64,000 bases of DNA from Jeotgalibaca sp. MA1X17-3 (GTDB lineage Bacteria > Bacillota > Bacilli > Lactobacillales > Aerococcaceae), in contig NZ_CP090983.1 in the NCBI RefSeq assembly GCF_021513155.1, positions 1,659,001 to 1,723,000 of the forward strand, written 5' to 3'. The translations under genes and the position numbers were made by a program. Position 1 is the first letter of the stretch. Each line of letters begins with the position of its first letter. The notes beneath the pieces are model-generated. The model was given only the letters and a program-made list of their open reading frames with translations, did no database searches and was not told where the DNA came from. Below, one piece after another: positions 31,279 to 41,792 of this stretch.

Positions 31279-32475
31279 CTATTCCGAAGACTTTTCTTCA
31301 ATATATTTATTTTGTAGTTCTAGATGTTCTTCAAATGTCTTTGAGAAGTATACATCACCTGTTGTTAAATCTGCAAGGAAATAATAGTATTCCGTTTCCT
31401 CTGGATTCAAAGTTGCCTGTATCGCTTCTTCACCAGGATTATCAAAAGGTCCAGGTCCCAATCCTTTATGAGCATAAAGATTATAAGGTGAATCAACTTC
31501 AGTATTTTTAATGGTAACGTATTCGAGGTGCTTATTTAGAGCGTAAAGAATACTAATATCAGATTGTAACGGCATATCATCTTTTAAACGATTAAAAAAT
31601 ACACCCGCTATTTTTTTACGATCTTCAAGATTAACTCCTTCTTTTTCTACTAAAGAAGCGATCGTCAGTAAAGAGTGAACCGTCAAATCTTTTTCTGCTA
31701 TTGTATGATAATAGCCGCTCATAATCTCATCCGTTTTTCCTACCATCGTAGTTATCACTTCTTCGATTGTGTAGTGTGATAAATAGTCATAGGTTGCCGG
31801 GAATAGATATCCTTCTAATTTATACTTTATATCTTCATTTTTAATTGCATCTGTTAAAAGTTTTGGGTAGGTGGAAGACAATTGTTCAATGAATGCTTCA
31901 TTCGTAGCAACTTTGATGAAATCTTTTTTAGAGTAATTAGATTTCCGAGAAAATTCTTCTGCTATTTCTTCTAATGTTGCGCCCTCTTTTACTAGAATTT
32001 TATAATCATCTGAAATAGGTGTATTGTTTCCACCCTTTTCTAAAACATCTATAATTTCTTCCAGCTCCATTGAAGGTGAAAATTCATAAAAACCCGCTTC
32101 GAATTCAGCTACATTTTTTGTTTTCAAGAAATAATTAAAAATGGTAGAATCTTTAACGATTGCCTCTTCCTCTAAAATTTCTCCAATCCCCTTTGTCGAA
32201 GTTCCAACAGGTACCTCTACTTCGATTCGTTCCCTATTGGCAGAGTCCAATGGTTGCAAGGAATCCATTACATAGTTATAACCAACAAATGCTACTATAA
32301 AGAGCAAAACGACACCTATAAAAATAATAGAAAAAACTATTTTTTTTACTAACGAGTTTTCTTTTTTACGTATATCTCGCTTATCCATTACATATTCTTT
32401 TGGATGTTCTTTAGGTATATGCTTTTCGGTCCTCTTCTTTACCTTTTTTGGTCCACCGGTATGTTTGTCTACCAA
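31279..32475 (-). CDS. mltG: endolytic murein transglycosylase MltG
   Basis: 398 aa. A basic cytoplasmic N-terminus of ~50 residues is followed by one membrane helix (IVFSIIFIGVVLLFIVAFVG), then a LysM-like region and the YceG catalytic domain with the essential Glu in ASLVEKEGV and the end motif GPGPFDNPGEEAIQA. It cleaves nascent glycan strands. TTG start at 32475 with GGAGG seven bases upstream. Confidence 0.94.
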   Translation of the reverse strand: MVDKHTGGPKKVKKRTEKHIPKEHPKEYVMDKRDIRKKENSLVKKIVFSIIFIGVVLLFIVAFVGYNYVMDSLQPLDSANRERIEVEVPVGTSTKGIGEILEEEAIVKDSTIFNYFLKTKNVAEFEAGFYEFSPSMELEEIIDVLEKGGNNTPISDDYKILVKEGATLEEIAEEFSRKSNYSKKDFIKVATNEAFIEQLSSTYPKLLTDAIKNEDIKYKLEGYLFPATYDYLSHYTIEEVITTMVGKTDEIMSGYYHTIAEKDLTVHSLLTIASLVEKEGVNLEDRKKIAGVFFNRLKDDMPLQSDISILYALNKHLEYVTIKNTEVDSPYNLYAHKGLGPGPFDNPGEEAIQATLNPEETEYYYFLADLTTGDVYFSKTFEEHLELQNKYIEEKSSE

Positions 32476-32603
32476 ATGATAACCTCCTTATGCTATGAAG
32501 CTCTTTTACACATTTGTATTCATAACTTCAGTCATTATACATGAAAAATCAAATTAAATGAACATCTATAAGGAGATTCATGGTATTTGATCCTTCTTTC
32601 CAT

Positions 32604-32656
32604 TAAAAAAACGCCCTCCATATAGGTCACTAAATATGACCTATACTTTAAGGGGC
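32604..32656 (-). terminator. terminator after the yrzB gene
   Basis: On the - strand CGCCCCTTAAAGTATAGGTC pairs with GACCTATATGGAGGGCG, followed by TTTTTTT. Confidence 0.85.
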
Positions 32657-32704
32657 GAATCTTTATTTAAAAAAAGATTTTAGAAATTCAATCATTTAAA
32701 CGAA

Positions 32705-33031
32705 TTACATGTCTTCGTCTTCCATGAACGTGTTTAAAACTTCCTCAATCATATCCCATTCTTTTTCTGTTTCGATTGCTTGTAAATCGCCTTCTGTGCC
32801 ATCTTCATTTTCAACATACGCGTATGCTTGTAGTTCAACCTCATCACCTTCAGGAGCTCCTGCAGGATAGATAAGAACATAAGATTTTCCAAAATCTTCT
32901 GAATCAAAAGTAAATAGAATCTCAAAAAGCTCTTCGTTTCCATCTTCATCTACAATTGTGATATGTTCGTGATTATGTTCATGTCCTTCTTCGTGTTCAT
33001 GATTGTGATCATCGTGGTTATGTTCTGTCAT
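32705..33031 (-). CDS. DUF1292 (YrzB-family) protein with His-rich head
   Basis: 108 aa. Residues ~23-100 are a standard DUF1292 domain (ITIVDEDGNEELFEILFTF, KSYVLIYPAG). The first 22 residues hold about nine His mixed with Glu, Asp and Asn (NHDDHNHEHEEGHEHNHEH), a metal-binding composition that YrzB of Bacillus lacks as far as I recall. The role of the domain is unknown. Last gene of the alaS-ireB-ruvX-yrzB operon. Confidence 0.9.
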   Translation of the reverse strand: MTEHNHDDHNHEHEEGHEHNHEHITIVDEDGNEELFEILFTFDSEDFGKSYVLIYPAGAPEGDEVELQAYAYVENEDGTEGDLQAIETEKEWDMIEEVLNTFMEDEDM

Positions 33032-33101
33032 CGTGATACCTCATTTCATTTTTTTCGATTAGTGATTCATTAGTATATCGCAATTTAAAAAGCAATTCCA
33101 A

Positions 33102-33518
33102 TTATTGAGAATCGAGATAATTTTGCAACAAAATAACTGCTGCTAATTTATCAATAACTTTCTTTCTTTTTTTCCGCGATACATTTCCTTCACTAATTAA
33201 CATTTTTTCTGCCTGAACAGTAGTCAAACGCTCATCAATATAAGCTACCGGGATTCCTAGTGTTTCAACAACTAGGTCTCCGTAAGCTTGTGAAGCTTTC
33301 GCACGAAAACCTATACTGTTATTCATATTTTTAGGGAGGCCAACTACAATCGTTTCAGGTTCATACTGGTCCGCTAATTCTTTTAAACGAACCATTCCAA
33401 ACTCTCCAGCCTCTTCATCAATACGAATAATTTCTAAGCCTTGGGCAGTCCATCCCATTGGATCGCTAATAGCAACACCAACTGTTTTCGATCCAACATC
33501 TAACCCCATAATTCTCAT
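33102..33518 (-). CDS. ruvX: Holliday junction resolvase-like RuvX/YqgF
   Basis: 138 aa RNase H-fold nuclease: MGLDVGSKTVGVAISD carries the first catalytic Asp, TIVVGLPKNMN the strand after it, and YIDERLTTVQAE and IDKLAAVILLQ the remaining acidic residues. Linked to pre-16S rRNA 5' processing and recombination. It overlaps ireB by four bases in the conserved operon. Confidence 0.93.
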   Translation of the reverse strand: MRIMGLDVGSKTVGVAISDPMGWTAQGLEIIRIDEEAGEFGMVRLKELADQYEPETIVVGLPKNMNNSIGFRAKASQAYGDLVVETLGIPVAYIDERLTTVQAEKMLISEGNVSRKKRKKVIDKLAAVILLQNYLDSQ

Positions 33519-33784
33519 GCGTCTTCTCTTTCCTTTTCAGACAAATAACTTTTTAGCAACTCTTCCATAATTTCATCACGTTCAAATCTTCTGATCAAAT
33601 TACGAGCGTCTTTGTGACGCGGTATATAAGCTGGATCACCTGATAATAAGTAACCCACAATTTGGTTGACTGGATTATATCCTTTTTCTTCCAAAGCTTG
33701 ATAGACCCCTGCTAGTATTTCCTTCATATTTTTTTCTTGGTGATTATCTAGATCGAATAACTTTGTTTCGTCTTTCGAGTTCAT
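33515..33784 (-). CDS. ireB: IreB-family regulatory protein (UPF0297)
   Basis: 89 aa, the usual length. TKLFDLDNHQEKNMKEILAG and NPVNQIVGYLLSGDPAYIPR are the family core; IreB in Enterococcus is a substrate of the IreK/IreP kinase-phosphatase pair and affects cephalosporin resistance. Thr residues near the N-terminus could be the phospho-sites. ATG at 33784 with GGGGTG upstream is chosen over an ATG 11 codons earlier. Confidence 0.92.
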   Translation of the reverse strand: MNSKDETKLFDLDNHQEKNMKEILAGVYQALEEKGYNPVNQIVGYLLSGDPAYIPRHKDARNLIRRFERDEIMEELLKSYLSEKEREDA

Positions 33785-33895
33785 ACTGACACCCCAATTT
33801 TTTTTATATAAGCTCATTTTACAAGACTTCTGACTAAACTACAACCCACAGAGACTATATTATGAAATCATTTCCATTTTTATACAGATTATTTA

Positions 33896-36541
33896 TTATT
33901 TTTCTGATAACCAAATCGAAACTTGTTTTAGTGCATTCGGGATTCCAGCTGGATTTTTCCCGCCTGCTTGAGCCATATCAGGTCGTCCACCGCCACCACC
34001 ACCTACAAGTGGAGCAATCTCTTTAATTAAATCTCCTGCTTTTAGACCTTCTTTAATCTTCTCTTTAGAAACGGCAGCTAATAGACTAACTTTTCCATCT
34101 AATTCAGAAGCAGCAACAAATACATCGGAATGAGCCTTTTGCTTCCACTGGTCAGCTAGTTGACGTAACGCATTCATATCTTGATTTTTTGTTTGATAAG
34201 TAATATAGGTAACGCCACCAGCTTCTGCTACATGATCAAAAATACTTTGAGATTCAAGTTGCATCCATTTTGCTTTTAAAGATTCTTTTTCTGATTCAGA
34301 ATTCTTTAGTTCTTGTTTCAATTGTTGGATTCTAGGTGTTACTTCTTTCGTTTTCTGAACTTTTAATGTATGAGCTGCTTCAAGTAACTCATTTTCTTTC
34401 GTGCGGAAATATTCATAGGCTGCCTGCCCGGTTACTGCTTCAATTCGTCTTACTCCTGCTCCGATACCTGATTCAGATGTAATTTTAAACAGTCCAATAT
34501 CTTGTGTATTTTGAACATGTACTCCTCCACAAAGCTCTAATGAATAATCACCTACCTGTACCAAGCGAACTTCTTTTCCGTATTTTTCACCGAACAAAGC
34601 CATGGCACCCATTTCTTTAGCTTTATCAATCGTTGTTTCGATGGTTTCTACTTGTAAAGCATCCCATATTTTTTGATTGACAACTCTTTCCATTTCTACC
34701 AACTCTTCTGAAGTTGCTTGTCCAAAATGAGTAAAATCAAATCGTAAATGTTCCGGTGTAACTAAGGAACCTGCTTGATTAGCATGAGTTCCTAAAACAT
34801 CTTTCAAAGCTTGGTGTAACAAGTGAGTAGCCGTATGGTTTTTAGTAATATTCCGACGACGAGACTCCTCTACTAGTAACGTATATTCTTCATTCACTCG
34901 TATTTCTTTATATACTTCTACCTTATGTAAATTCTGACCATTCGGTGCTCGTTTCACATCCGTCACTTTAGCAACTACTTCACCATCTTCATTTTGAATG
35001 ATTCCATGATCGGCTACTTGCCCACCCATTTCAGCATAGAAAGGTGTTTGTTGGAAAATCAATTGAGCAGTATCGCCTTTTTCTACAAGTTCTTTTAGTT
35101 CATCATCGGAAACAATTACTGACAATTCAGAATGTACTCTAGTATGAGTGAATCCAACAAAGTCACTTGGAACAACAATGTCTACAAGAACAGTAGATTG
35201 AACTGAAAATGAATCATCGACTTGACGAGCAGCACGTGCACGATTCCGTTGACTTTGCATTTCTTCATTAAAACCATCTTCATCTACAGTAAATCCTTTT
35301 TCTTCTGCATATTCTTCTGTTAGTTCCAATGGGAATCCATATGTATCATATAGTTTAAAGGCATCTTTTCCTTTTAAAATAGTCTCTTTTTCTGCAGACA
35401 TTTTTTCAAAAACTTCTTGTAAAATTTCTTGCCCTTCGTGAATCGTTTCTTGGAAACGTTGTTCTTCGTTAGAGACTACCTTTATAATAAAATCTTGTTC
35501 CTTTTTAACTTCAGGATAGAATTCTTTCATAATATCTGCAACAACTGGAACTAGTTGATTTAAAAATAAACGCTTGATTCCTAATCTTTGTCCATGCATT
35601 ACAGATCGTCTAATCAAACGGCGTAAGATGTATCCACGTCCTTCATTAGATGGCAAAGCACGGTCTCCAATTGCGAAACTCACAGCACGAATGTGATCTG
35701 CAATTACTTTAAAAGAAACATCAGTTAATTTATCTTGTCCATAAAGAGTACCGTCACTTAATGTTTCAATTTTTTTGATAATCGGCATAAATAAATCCGT
35801 TTCAAAATTGGTCGGTGCATCTTGCACAATACTAACAACACGTTCCAATCCCATTCCCGTATCAACGTTTTTATGTGGTAATGCTTCATAACTACCATCT
35901 GCCTGATGATTGTATTCAGAAAAAACTAGATTCCAAATTTCTAAATATCGTTCATTTTCTCCACCTGGATACATTTCAGGATCTTCATCAGGAAGATCTT
36001 GGAAGGATTTTCCCCGATCATAAAAGATTTCAGTGTCTGGTCCACAAGGTCCTGCACCAATATCCCAAAAATTATCTTCTACCGGAACAACATGGTCTTC
36101 TGTTAGTTTTACTTTATCTAACCAAATTCTTTTAGTAGATTCATCTTCTGGATAATAAGTGACGTACAATAACTCAGGATCAAAAGCCATCCATTTTGGA
36201 CTTGTTAAAAATTCCCATGCCCAAGGAATTGCGTCTTCTTTAAAATAATCTCCAATAGAAAAATTACCTAACATTTCAAATAACGTATGATGTCGAGCAG
36301 TTACCCCTACATTTTCAATATCATTTGTACGAATACTTTTTTGTGCATTTGTAATTCGTGGGTTTTCAGGGATAATCGTTCCATCAAAATATTTCTTCAA
36401 AGTAGCTACGCCAGAGTTAATCCAAAGTAGTGTCGGATCATTTATAGGAACTAATGAAGCACTCGGCTCCACCTTATGTCCCTTTGATGCCCAAAATTCT
36501 AAAAACATTTGACGGATTTCATTACTCGTTAAATTCTTCAT
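33896..36541 (-). CDS. alaS: alanyl-tRNA synthetase
   Basis: 881 aa, full length. Class II core: FLEFWASKGHKVEPSASLVP and PRITNAQKSIRTNDIENVG; the editing domain has NHTATHLLHQAL and LCGGVHVQNT with the zinc His/Cys; the C-terminal C-Ala domain ends GGGGGGRPDMAQAGGK. It charges tRNA-Ala. An upstream T-box (36597-36810) controls it. First gene of the alaS-ireB-ruvX-yrzB operon. Confidence 0.97.
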   Translation of the reverse strand: MKNLTSNEIRQMFLEFWASKGHKVEPSASLVPINDPTLLWINSGVATLKKYFDGTIIPENPRITNAQKSIRTNDIENVGVTARHHTLFEMLGNFSIGDYFKEDAIPWAWEFLTSPKWMAFDPELLYVTYYPEDESTKRIWLDKVKLTEDHVVPVEDNFWDIGAGPCGPDTEIFYDRGKSFQDLPDEDPEMYPGGENERYLEIWNLVFSEYNHQADGSYEALPHKNVDTGMGLERVVSIVQDAPTNFETDLFMPIIKKIETLSDGTLYGQDKLTDVSFKVIADHIRAVSFAIGDRALPSNEGRGYILRRLIRRSVMHGQRLGIKRLFLNQLVPVVADIMKEFYPEVKKEQDFIIKVVSNEEQRFQETIHEGQEILQEVFEKMSAEKETILKGKDAFKLYDTYGFPLELTEEYAEEKGFTVDEDGFNEEMQSQRNRARAARQVDDSFSVQSTVLVDIVVPSDFVGFTHTRVHSELSVIVSDDELKELVEKGDTAQLIFQQTPFYAEMGGQVADHGIIQNEDGEVVAKVTDVKRAPNGQNLHKVEVYKEIRVNEEYTLLVEESRRRNITKNHTATHLLHQALKDVLGTHANQAGSLVTPEHLRFDFTHFGQATSEELVEMERVVNQKIWDALQVETIETTIDKAKEMGAMALFGEKYGKEVRLVQVGDYSLELCGGVHVQNTQDIGLFKITSESGIGAGVRRIEAVTGQAAYEYFRTKENELLEAAHTLKVQKTKEVTPRIQQLKQELKNSESEKESLKAKWMQLESQSIFDHVAEAGGVTYITYQTKNQDMNALRQLADQWKQKAHSDVFVAASELDGKVSLLAAVSKEKIKEGLKAGDLIKEIAPLVGGGGGGRPDMAQAGGKNPAGIPNALKQVSIWLSEK

Positions 36542-36596
36542 TGTTTACCTTCCTTATCCATTCGTTTTATAGTTTATCTATTGAGAAAATAAAAAA

Positions 36597-36810
36597 ACAC
36601 TCCCTTGCATTCAAGGACGTTGGAGCGCGGTACCACCTTGATTGCAATGGAATGTTATGCAGTATACATTCTTCATTACCTCTTCAAGCCTGTAACGCTG
36701 GCAGCGATGATGTTTCCATCATACATTAAAGAAAGCGAGCATCATCCGGTTTGTCTCCTCGCACCATTGGTAGACTCTCTTTTTTCCGGTTGATATGGTC
36801 TTTCTATATC
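36597..36810 (-). promoter_or_regulatory. T-box riboswitch (alanine), alaS leader
   Basis: On the - strand AAGGTGGTACCGCG is the conserved T-box sequence, pairing to GCGCGG-side of the antiterminator; it is followed by a CGTCCTTGAATGCAAGGGAG terminator stem and a T run just before alaS. Upstream stem I contains GATGATGCTCGC, with GCT a plausible alanine specifier. Uncharged tRNA-Ala should stabilise antitermination. Confidence 0.9.
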
Positions 36811-36883
36811 GATACAAGTATAGCCAAAAATTGAAAACCAAGCAAGTTTAAATCTCACTTTTTTTAAAGAAGATATCCTTTTT

Positions 36884-37984
36884 TTACATTTCAATCCGAA
36901 TCGAACGTCTGCTACAGTAATAGCCAGGAGGTAGTTCTAAATCTTCTTTTCCAAACAATGACGATTTGCTATTCACATAGTAACTAGAGTAAGGAAGCAG
37001 TTTTTCTAAAATATTTTGTGAGCGAGTGTTCATCCATCCACCTTTTATTAAACTACCATCTTCCACTAATTCAGGGCCCCATCCCATATTTCCTATCATT
37101 AAACCAAACATATTTTTTTGTTCCAATACACTTTCTCCTGGTTCAAACATTTTTCGTTGGATTTTATTCCCCCATTTGAATAAACGTCGTGTAGAACCTC
37201 CGCAACAATATTCCCACTCATCAGAAGAAAGAAAGCCCATTCCTGTCTTTTCTATTTGCTTTTTGACTTCTTGATAATGAACGGAAGTTGTTCCATAAAC
37301 GGTATAGTGATCTAAATCATCATTTTGAACAAGGAAATATTGATCTGTCTCATATACATAAGCAGGAAAATCCACAAAAGATTGACTCAAGGTTGGTTCA
37401 CTAGAAAATAAATGTTTCTCTATTTTATCTTTTATGGAAGAAAACCATTCTTGGTCACCATCAAACATTCCGGATACAATAGAATATTCTCCTTTTTTCA
37501 ACATCCCTACATAGGAGGGTTGTACCTCTACAAAAAGGGAAGGAATGGAGACAGATCGTAAAGGGGATGTCTCCGAATTAACCAAGTTGTCTAAATCGTC
37601 TGGAAGATGTTTGCTTTGATCGGTAAATGTACCAATGTCTGTAAAATCCCATTCTTGTACCCAATGATGAAGACATTTTTCTAACGAAACATAAATTTCT
37701 CTTCTATCATCGGCAATATCTAAATAGTTCAATCCATTCGTGCCATTATCCCACCCTAAAATAACTTCTTTTTGACCCGGAACAAATACAAAAGGTGAAC
37801 CATCAATATCAACCAAGAATGTTTCTGTCTTTATTCCTCCATAGTGAAAGGTAGTAAAACGAATATTCTCAACTGACAACAACGGGTTAATAAAGTATCG
37901 AATGATACTACCAGCTAACACCTCTTTATGTTCACGAGAGATTGTTTTCCAAATAGGATTAGTAATTTGTTGAAAAAAGTCCAT
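36884..37984 (-). CDS. FGE-sulfatase-fold protein of unknown function (DUF7278-like)
   Basis: 366 aa. The C-terminal half carries the landmarks of the formylglycine-generating-enzyme fold in altered form: FLSSDEWEYCCGGSTRRLFK, WGN, NMFGLMIGNMGWGPE and GGWMNTRSQN, compared with the usual LPTEAEWEYAARGG, YPWGN, NxxGLxDMxGNVWEW and RGGSW. The paired active-site Cys of true FGEs is not seen; one Cys stays in YYCSRRSIRI. The N-terminal half (FVFVPGQKEVILGWDNG) fits the fold's first domain. Probably a binding protein or altered enzyme. Single gene after a T-box region. Confidence 0.6.
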   Translation of the reverse strand: MDFFQQITNPIWKTISREHKEVLAGSIIRYFINPLLSVENIRFTTFHYGGIKTETFLVDIDGSPFVFVPGQKEVILGWDNGTNGLNYLDIADDRREIYVSLEKCLHHWVQEWDFTDIGTFTDQSKHLPDDLDNLVNSETSPLRSVSIPSLFVEVQPSYVGMLKKGEYSIVSGMFDGDQEWFSSIKDKIEKHLFSSEPTLSQSFVDFPAYVYETDQYFLVQNDDLDHYTVYGTTSVHYQEVKKQIEKTGMGFLSSDEWEYCCGGSTRRLFKWGNKIQRKMFEPGESVLEQKNMFGLMIGNMGWGPELVEDGSLIKGGWMNTRSQNILEKLLPYSSYYVNSKSSLFGKEDLELPPGYYCSRRSIRIEM

Positions 37985-38234
37985 ATTTTTTTCTCCTTAA
38001 AAAAACATTTGCATTTTCATCTAGTATAACAAACTATTTGCTCCCTTAATAGCTGAAACCTACTGGAAAAATCTCTACTAAACTTTATTCCCTTCCCCGT
38101 AAGGTTCTTCTCAGTATCCATCCATTTCAAAACTATTTTATTTGTGCTATTCTTTCTATAGACAAGATCACTACATACATTCAATATCCAGAATAATTTC
38201 GAACATATTTTAATTTTGTGTGGAGGAAAAAAGA

Positions 38235-39176
38235 ATGAGAAACCTATGCTGCCACATTATCGTCAATCAACATTCCGGAAACGGAACAGGTAAAAAAATA
38301 GCATTAGATTTAGAGGAATTATTATTAGAAAACAAAATTGCATACTTTTTTTATATGACACAGTATCCTGGACATGCCATTCCCTTAATGGAACAAGTAA
38401 CCTCATTCATTCATCATGATGATGACAGAATTTGGGTTGTTGGTGGAGATGGTACTCTTCATGAAGTGATTACCGGATTGAAAAAACTAGACCTCTCTAT
38501 CCCAATCGGATACTTTCCTTCTGGAACTGGTAATGATTTTTCTCGAAGCTTGGGATTGCCAAAGGATTTAAAGAGTAATTTTGAAAATCTTCTATCTATA
38601 CAAACCCCTTCAACCATCGAATGCTTTATTTATGAAGATATTAATTCAGGAGTAAAAGGGGTTGGTTTAAACAGTCTTGGAATTGGATTTGATGCAAAAG
38701 TAACTCAAATTGCAAAAGAAAGTAACTCAAAGAAAAGTATTTTTTCAACTTTAAAGCTCGATCAATTTATTTATTTTTGGAGTATTACTCAAGCCTTTAA
38801 AAATCGAAAAACCTTTTCAGCAGAAATTTTGGTTGATGGGGAAAAAATAAATGCTTCTAATCTACTAATTGTCGCAGTAATGAATCACCCCTATTTTGGT
38901 GGTGGTATAAAAATTGATCCCGAGTCATCTGCTAATAGTCATGAATTAGCTGTTATGATCATTAAGAATTTTTCTGTTTCAGTTCTTGTTAAATTGTTAT
39001 GGAAAGTAATAACGGATGGTTCCCACATCCATTCTGCTTATTTTCAAAGAATTCCAGGAACAGAAATAACGATTCAAACAAAAACAAGTCAACTCGCACA
39101 AGTAGATGGGGAGCTTATAGAAGAAGAAAATCACCATCTTCAGTTTCAAATGAGTACGTTCTTACTGTGGAAATAG
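38235..39176 (+). CDS. diacylglycerol/lipid kinase (DagK/YegS family)
   Basis: 313 aa. The catalytic domain starts CCHIIVNQHSGNGTGKK and has VVGGDGTLHEVITGL and PIGYFPSGTGNDFSRSL, the nucleotide-binding loops of the family. The C-terminal beta-sandwich ends with QVDGELIEEENHH. It likely phosphorylates diacylglycerol from lipoteichoic-acid synthesis, recycling it to phosphatidate. ATG at 38235 with TGGAGG eight bases upstream is preferred over a GTG five codons earlier. Confidence 0.88.
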   Translation: MRNLCCHIIVNQHSGNGTGKKIALDLEELLLENKIAYFFYMTQYPGHAIPLMEQVTSFIHHDDDRIWVVGGDGTLHEVITGLKKLDLSIPIGYFPSGTGNDFSRSLGLPKDLKSNFENLLSIQTPSTIECFIYEDINSGVKGVGLNSLGIGFDAKVTQIAKESNSKKSIFSTLKLDQFIYFWSITQAFKNRKTFSAEILVDGEKINASNLLIVAVMNHPYFGGGIKIDPESSANSHELAVMIIKNFSVSVLVKLLWKVITDGSHIHSAYFQRIPGTEITIQTKTSQLAQVDGELIEEENHHLQFQMSTFLLWK

Positions 39177-39178
39177 AA

Positions 39179-39225
39179 AAAAGCATCACTCCTGATTTTT
39201 TAATAGGAGTGATGCTTTTTTTATA
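39179..39225. terminator. bidirectional terminator
   Basis: AAAGCATCACTCCT, loop, AGGAGTGATGCTTTTTTT. It serves the lipid kinase and convergent recD2. Confidence 0.9.
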
Positions 39226-41661
39226 ATAAAAATTCTGCAGGAGTTATCTCTTGCATTCCAATCATGGGGTCCACTTCTTTATTTTTAATAAGTTCCATGG
39301 TTAACATATAGCCTTTTGTCTTTTTAGAAGGTTGTTCTTTTTTCTTCTTTTGAGAAATAGAGGGCTTCTCCTCAACAGAATCTTCTGGTTTCTTTTCTTT
39401 AAATATGGATTCACTATTTTGGTTACGAATTAGTTTTTCTACGAGCATTGTTTTGCGTAAATCACCCGTATTTTCTGCCGCAAGTACAAAAGCTTCCTGC
39501 TCCCCACAAAGAATCAGTTTATTTTTGCTACGTGTAATGGCAGTATATAATAAATTTCGTTTTAGCATTCTACCATATTGTCGTACCATCGGTAAAATAA
39601 CCATGCTGAATTCACTACCTTGAGCTTTATGAATGGAACAACAATATGCTAACGAAAATTTATTCCATTCATTTTTTTTATAGGTAACTTCTACTTTATC
39701 AAAAAGAACGGTTATTTCATCTACCTTATCTTCTGTTTCCTTTGCAAACTGAATACTTGTTATCTCACCCATATCTCCATTGAAAACGTTCGATTCCGGA
39801 AGGTTCACTAACTGCAATACCTTATCTCCTACTCGATAGACTACATCAAAATATTGAACTTCTCTTCTTCGCTTCCCAGGGTTAGGATTTAAAATTTCTT
39901 GCATCATTTCATTTAAAGCATTAATTCCAGCCGCTCCTTTATACATAGGAGCAAGAACTTGAATATCTTTTGAAGTGTATCCTTTTGCACTTGCTTTTTC
40001 AACAACCTTACGAATCAGTGGTTCAATTTGCGCTGCTCGACATGGGAAAAAAGAACGATCGGGTTGATTCTGCATGAAACTAGCAGGAAGAACGCCATTC
40101 TTAATCTCGTGTGCCAAAGGAATAATAGAGGAATCATCACTTTGTCTATAAATCTGTGATAGTTCACGATGAGGAATAGCTTTACTACTTAACAAGTCAA
40201 AAAGAACCTGTCCAGGACCTACTGACGGTAATTGATCTTTATCTCCTACTAAAATCACTTGCATTCCTGCTGGAATAGACTTCATTAATCGATTCATAAG
40301 CCACGTATCTACCATAGAAGCCTCATCAATAATGAGTAGTTTCCCTTCTAATTCTTGCGTATAAACCTCTTCATTTTGATTTTCCTGACCCGTTAACCCC
40401 AGTAAACGATGAATCGTACTGCTAGGAATACCCGTCGTCTCATTCATTCTCTTGGCAGCTCGACCTGTAGGTGCAGCCATAATAATAGGATAGACTCCTT
40501 TTTGATAGTCCTGATAATCAACCGGTATATCATTCAATTCACAAAACAAGTGTACAATTCCATTTAAAACAGTGGTCTTCCCAGTTCCTGGACCTCCTGT
40601 AAGGATGAAAAATGAGGTAGTGATTGCTTCTTCTATCGCACGAGTTTGTGTTTCATCATAATGAATATCAAGCTCTTTTTGAGTTTTTAATAACTCTATT
40701 TTGATATCGACACCTGGATAACGAATGTCTGTATTTTTTTTAATAAACGATCGATACTCGAGGCTATTCCCTCTTCGGAAAAATAGAGACTCGGTAATGA
40801 AAAACGACTCTGATCTTCAATCATTCTCATCTCTTGAATTAATTCCATTAACGACTCAATGAGTAAATCATCGTGGATGACGAAGCGTTGAGACGATTCC
40901 ATTAGTTGGACAGCTTTATCCATTAGCTCATTGCTCTCCGCATACGTATCTCCATTTGAAAGACTAATTTCTTGTAGAGATGCTAAAAGCGCACCTTTAA
41001 TTCTATTTTTATCATCAGGTGGTACATTCATTTCTTCTGCCCATTCATCTGCGCGTCGAAAGCCAATCCCTTCAATATCTTCAATAAGCTGATATGGATT
41101 TTCTTTTAAAACTTCCAAAGCCTTCGTTTGATAAAAATGTAGAATAGCTGCAGCTTGATTGTTTGTAAAACCATAATTTGCTAGTTCAATCAATATTTTT
41201 TCAGTACCTTGTGTTTGCAAGAGAACTTCATAAATCATTGTACGTTTCTTAGAATTCAATCCGGCAACAGTCTTTAAAGCGTCTGGGTCTTTGATAATTA
41301 AATCAATTGCACTCTCACCTAAATCATCCACAATCCGCTCTGCTGTTTTTACACCAATACCTGGAAATCGGTCTCCAGAAAGAAAGGAAATCACTCCATT
41401 TTTTCCAGCTGGCTTTTCTCTTTCATAGCTTACCGATTGAAATTGCTTTCCATATTTAGGGTGGTCAACTAATTTCCCACTAAACCGGTACTCAGTATCA
41501 GAGGTTATTTCACCAAAATTACCGGTGACTACCATTTCATCTTTATCAAGAGGAAAATTTTTCTCCTGCACTTCAATTAGCAGAACTTTATAGAAGTTAG
41601 ATGGATTTTCATAAAACACTGCTTTTAATTCACCAAGCAGATAGAATTCATCCTCAATCAC
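39221..41661 (-). pseudogene. recD2: RecD2 helicase, single frameshift
   Basis: The two frames together make a full RecD2-like 5'-3' helicase. The N-terminal part (41661 to ~40730) has the RecD2-specific domain and HhH region (FPGIGVKTAERIVDDLGESA, IEGIGFRRADEWAEEM). After DRLLKK the frame breaks in an A8 run at 40734-40741. One extra A restores NTDIRYPGVDIKIELLKTQK, then Walker A FILTGGPGTGKTTVLNG, and the second frame continues with DEASMVDTWLM, VGDKDQLPSVGPG and YTAITRSKNKLI to 39221. All helicase motifs are intact, so a technical base loss is likely. Start GTG 41661 behind GGGGG. Unwinds DNA in repair. Confidence 0.9.
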
Positions 41662-41755
41662 TTCGTCATTTCCCCCTTTTTTATTTACGATTCCTGTTTT
41701 AGGTTCCAACAAAAAACATACCACAGATAGAGTCAAAAAGAAAGAATCAGATCAA

Positions 41756-41787
41756 CTAAAAAAGCCAGGGTATAAGACCCTGACTCC
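41756..41787 (-). terminator. mnmA terminator
   Basis: On the - strand GTCAGGGTCTTATACCCTGGC followed by TTTTTT. Confidence 0.85.
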
Positions 41788-41792
41788 ATTTT

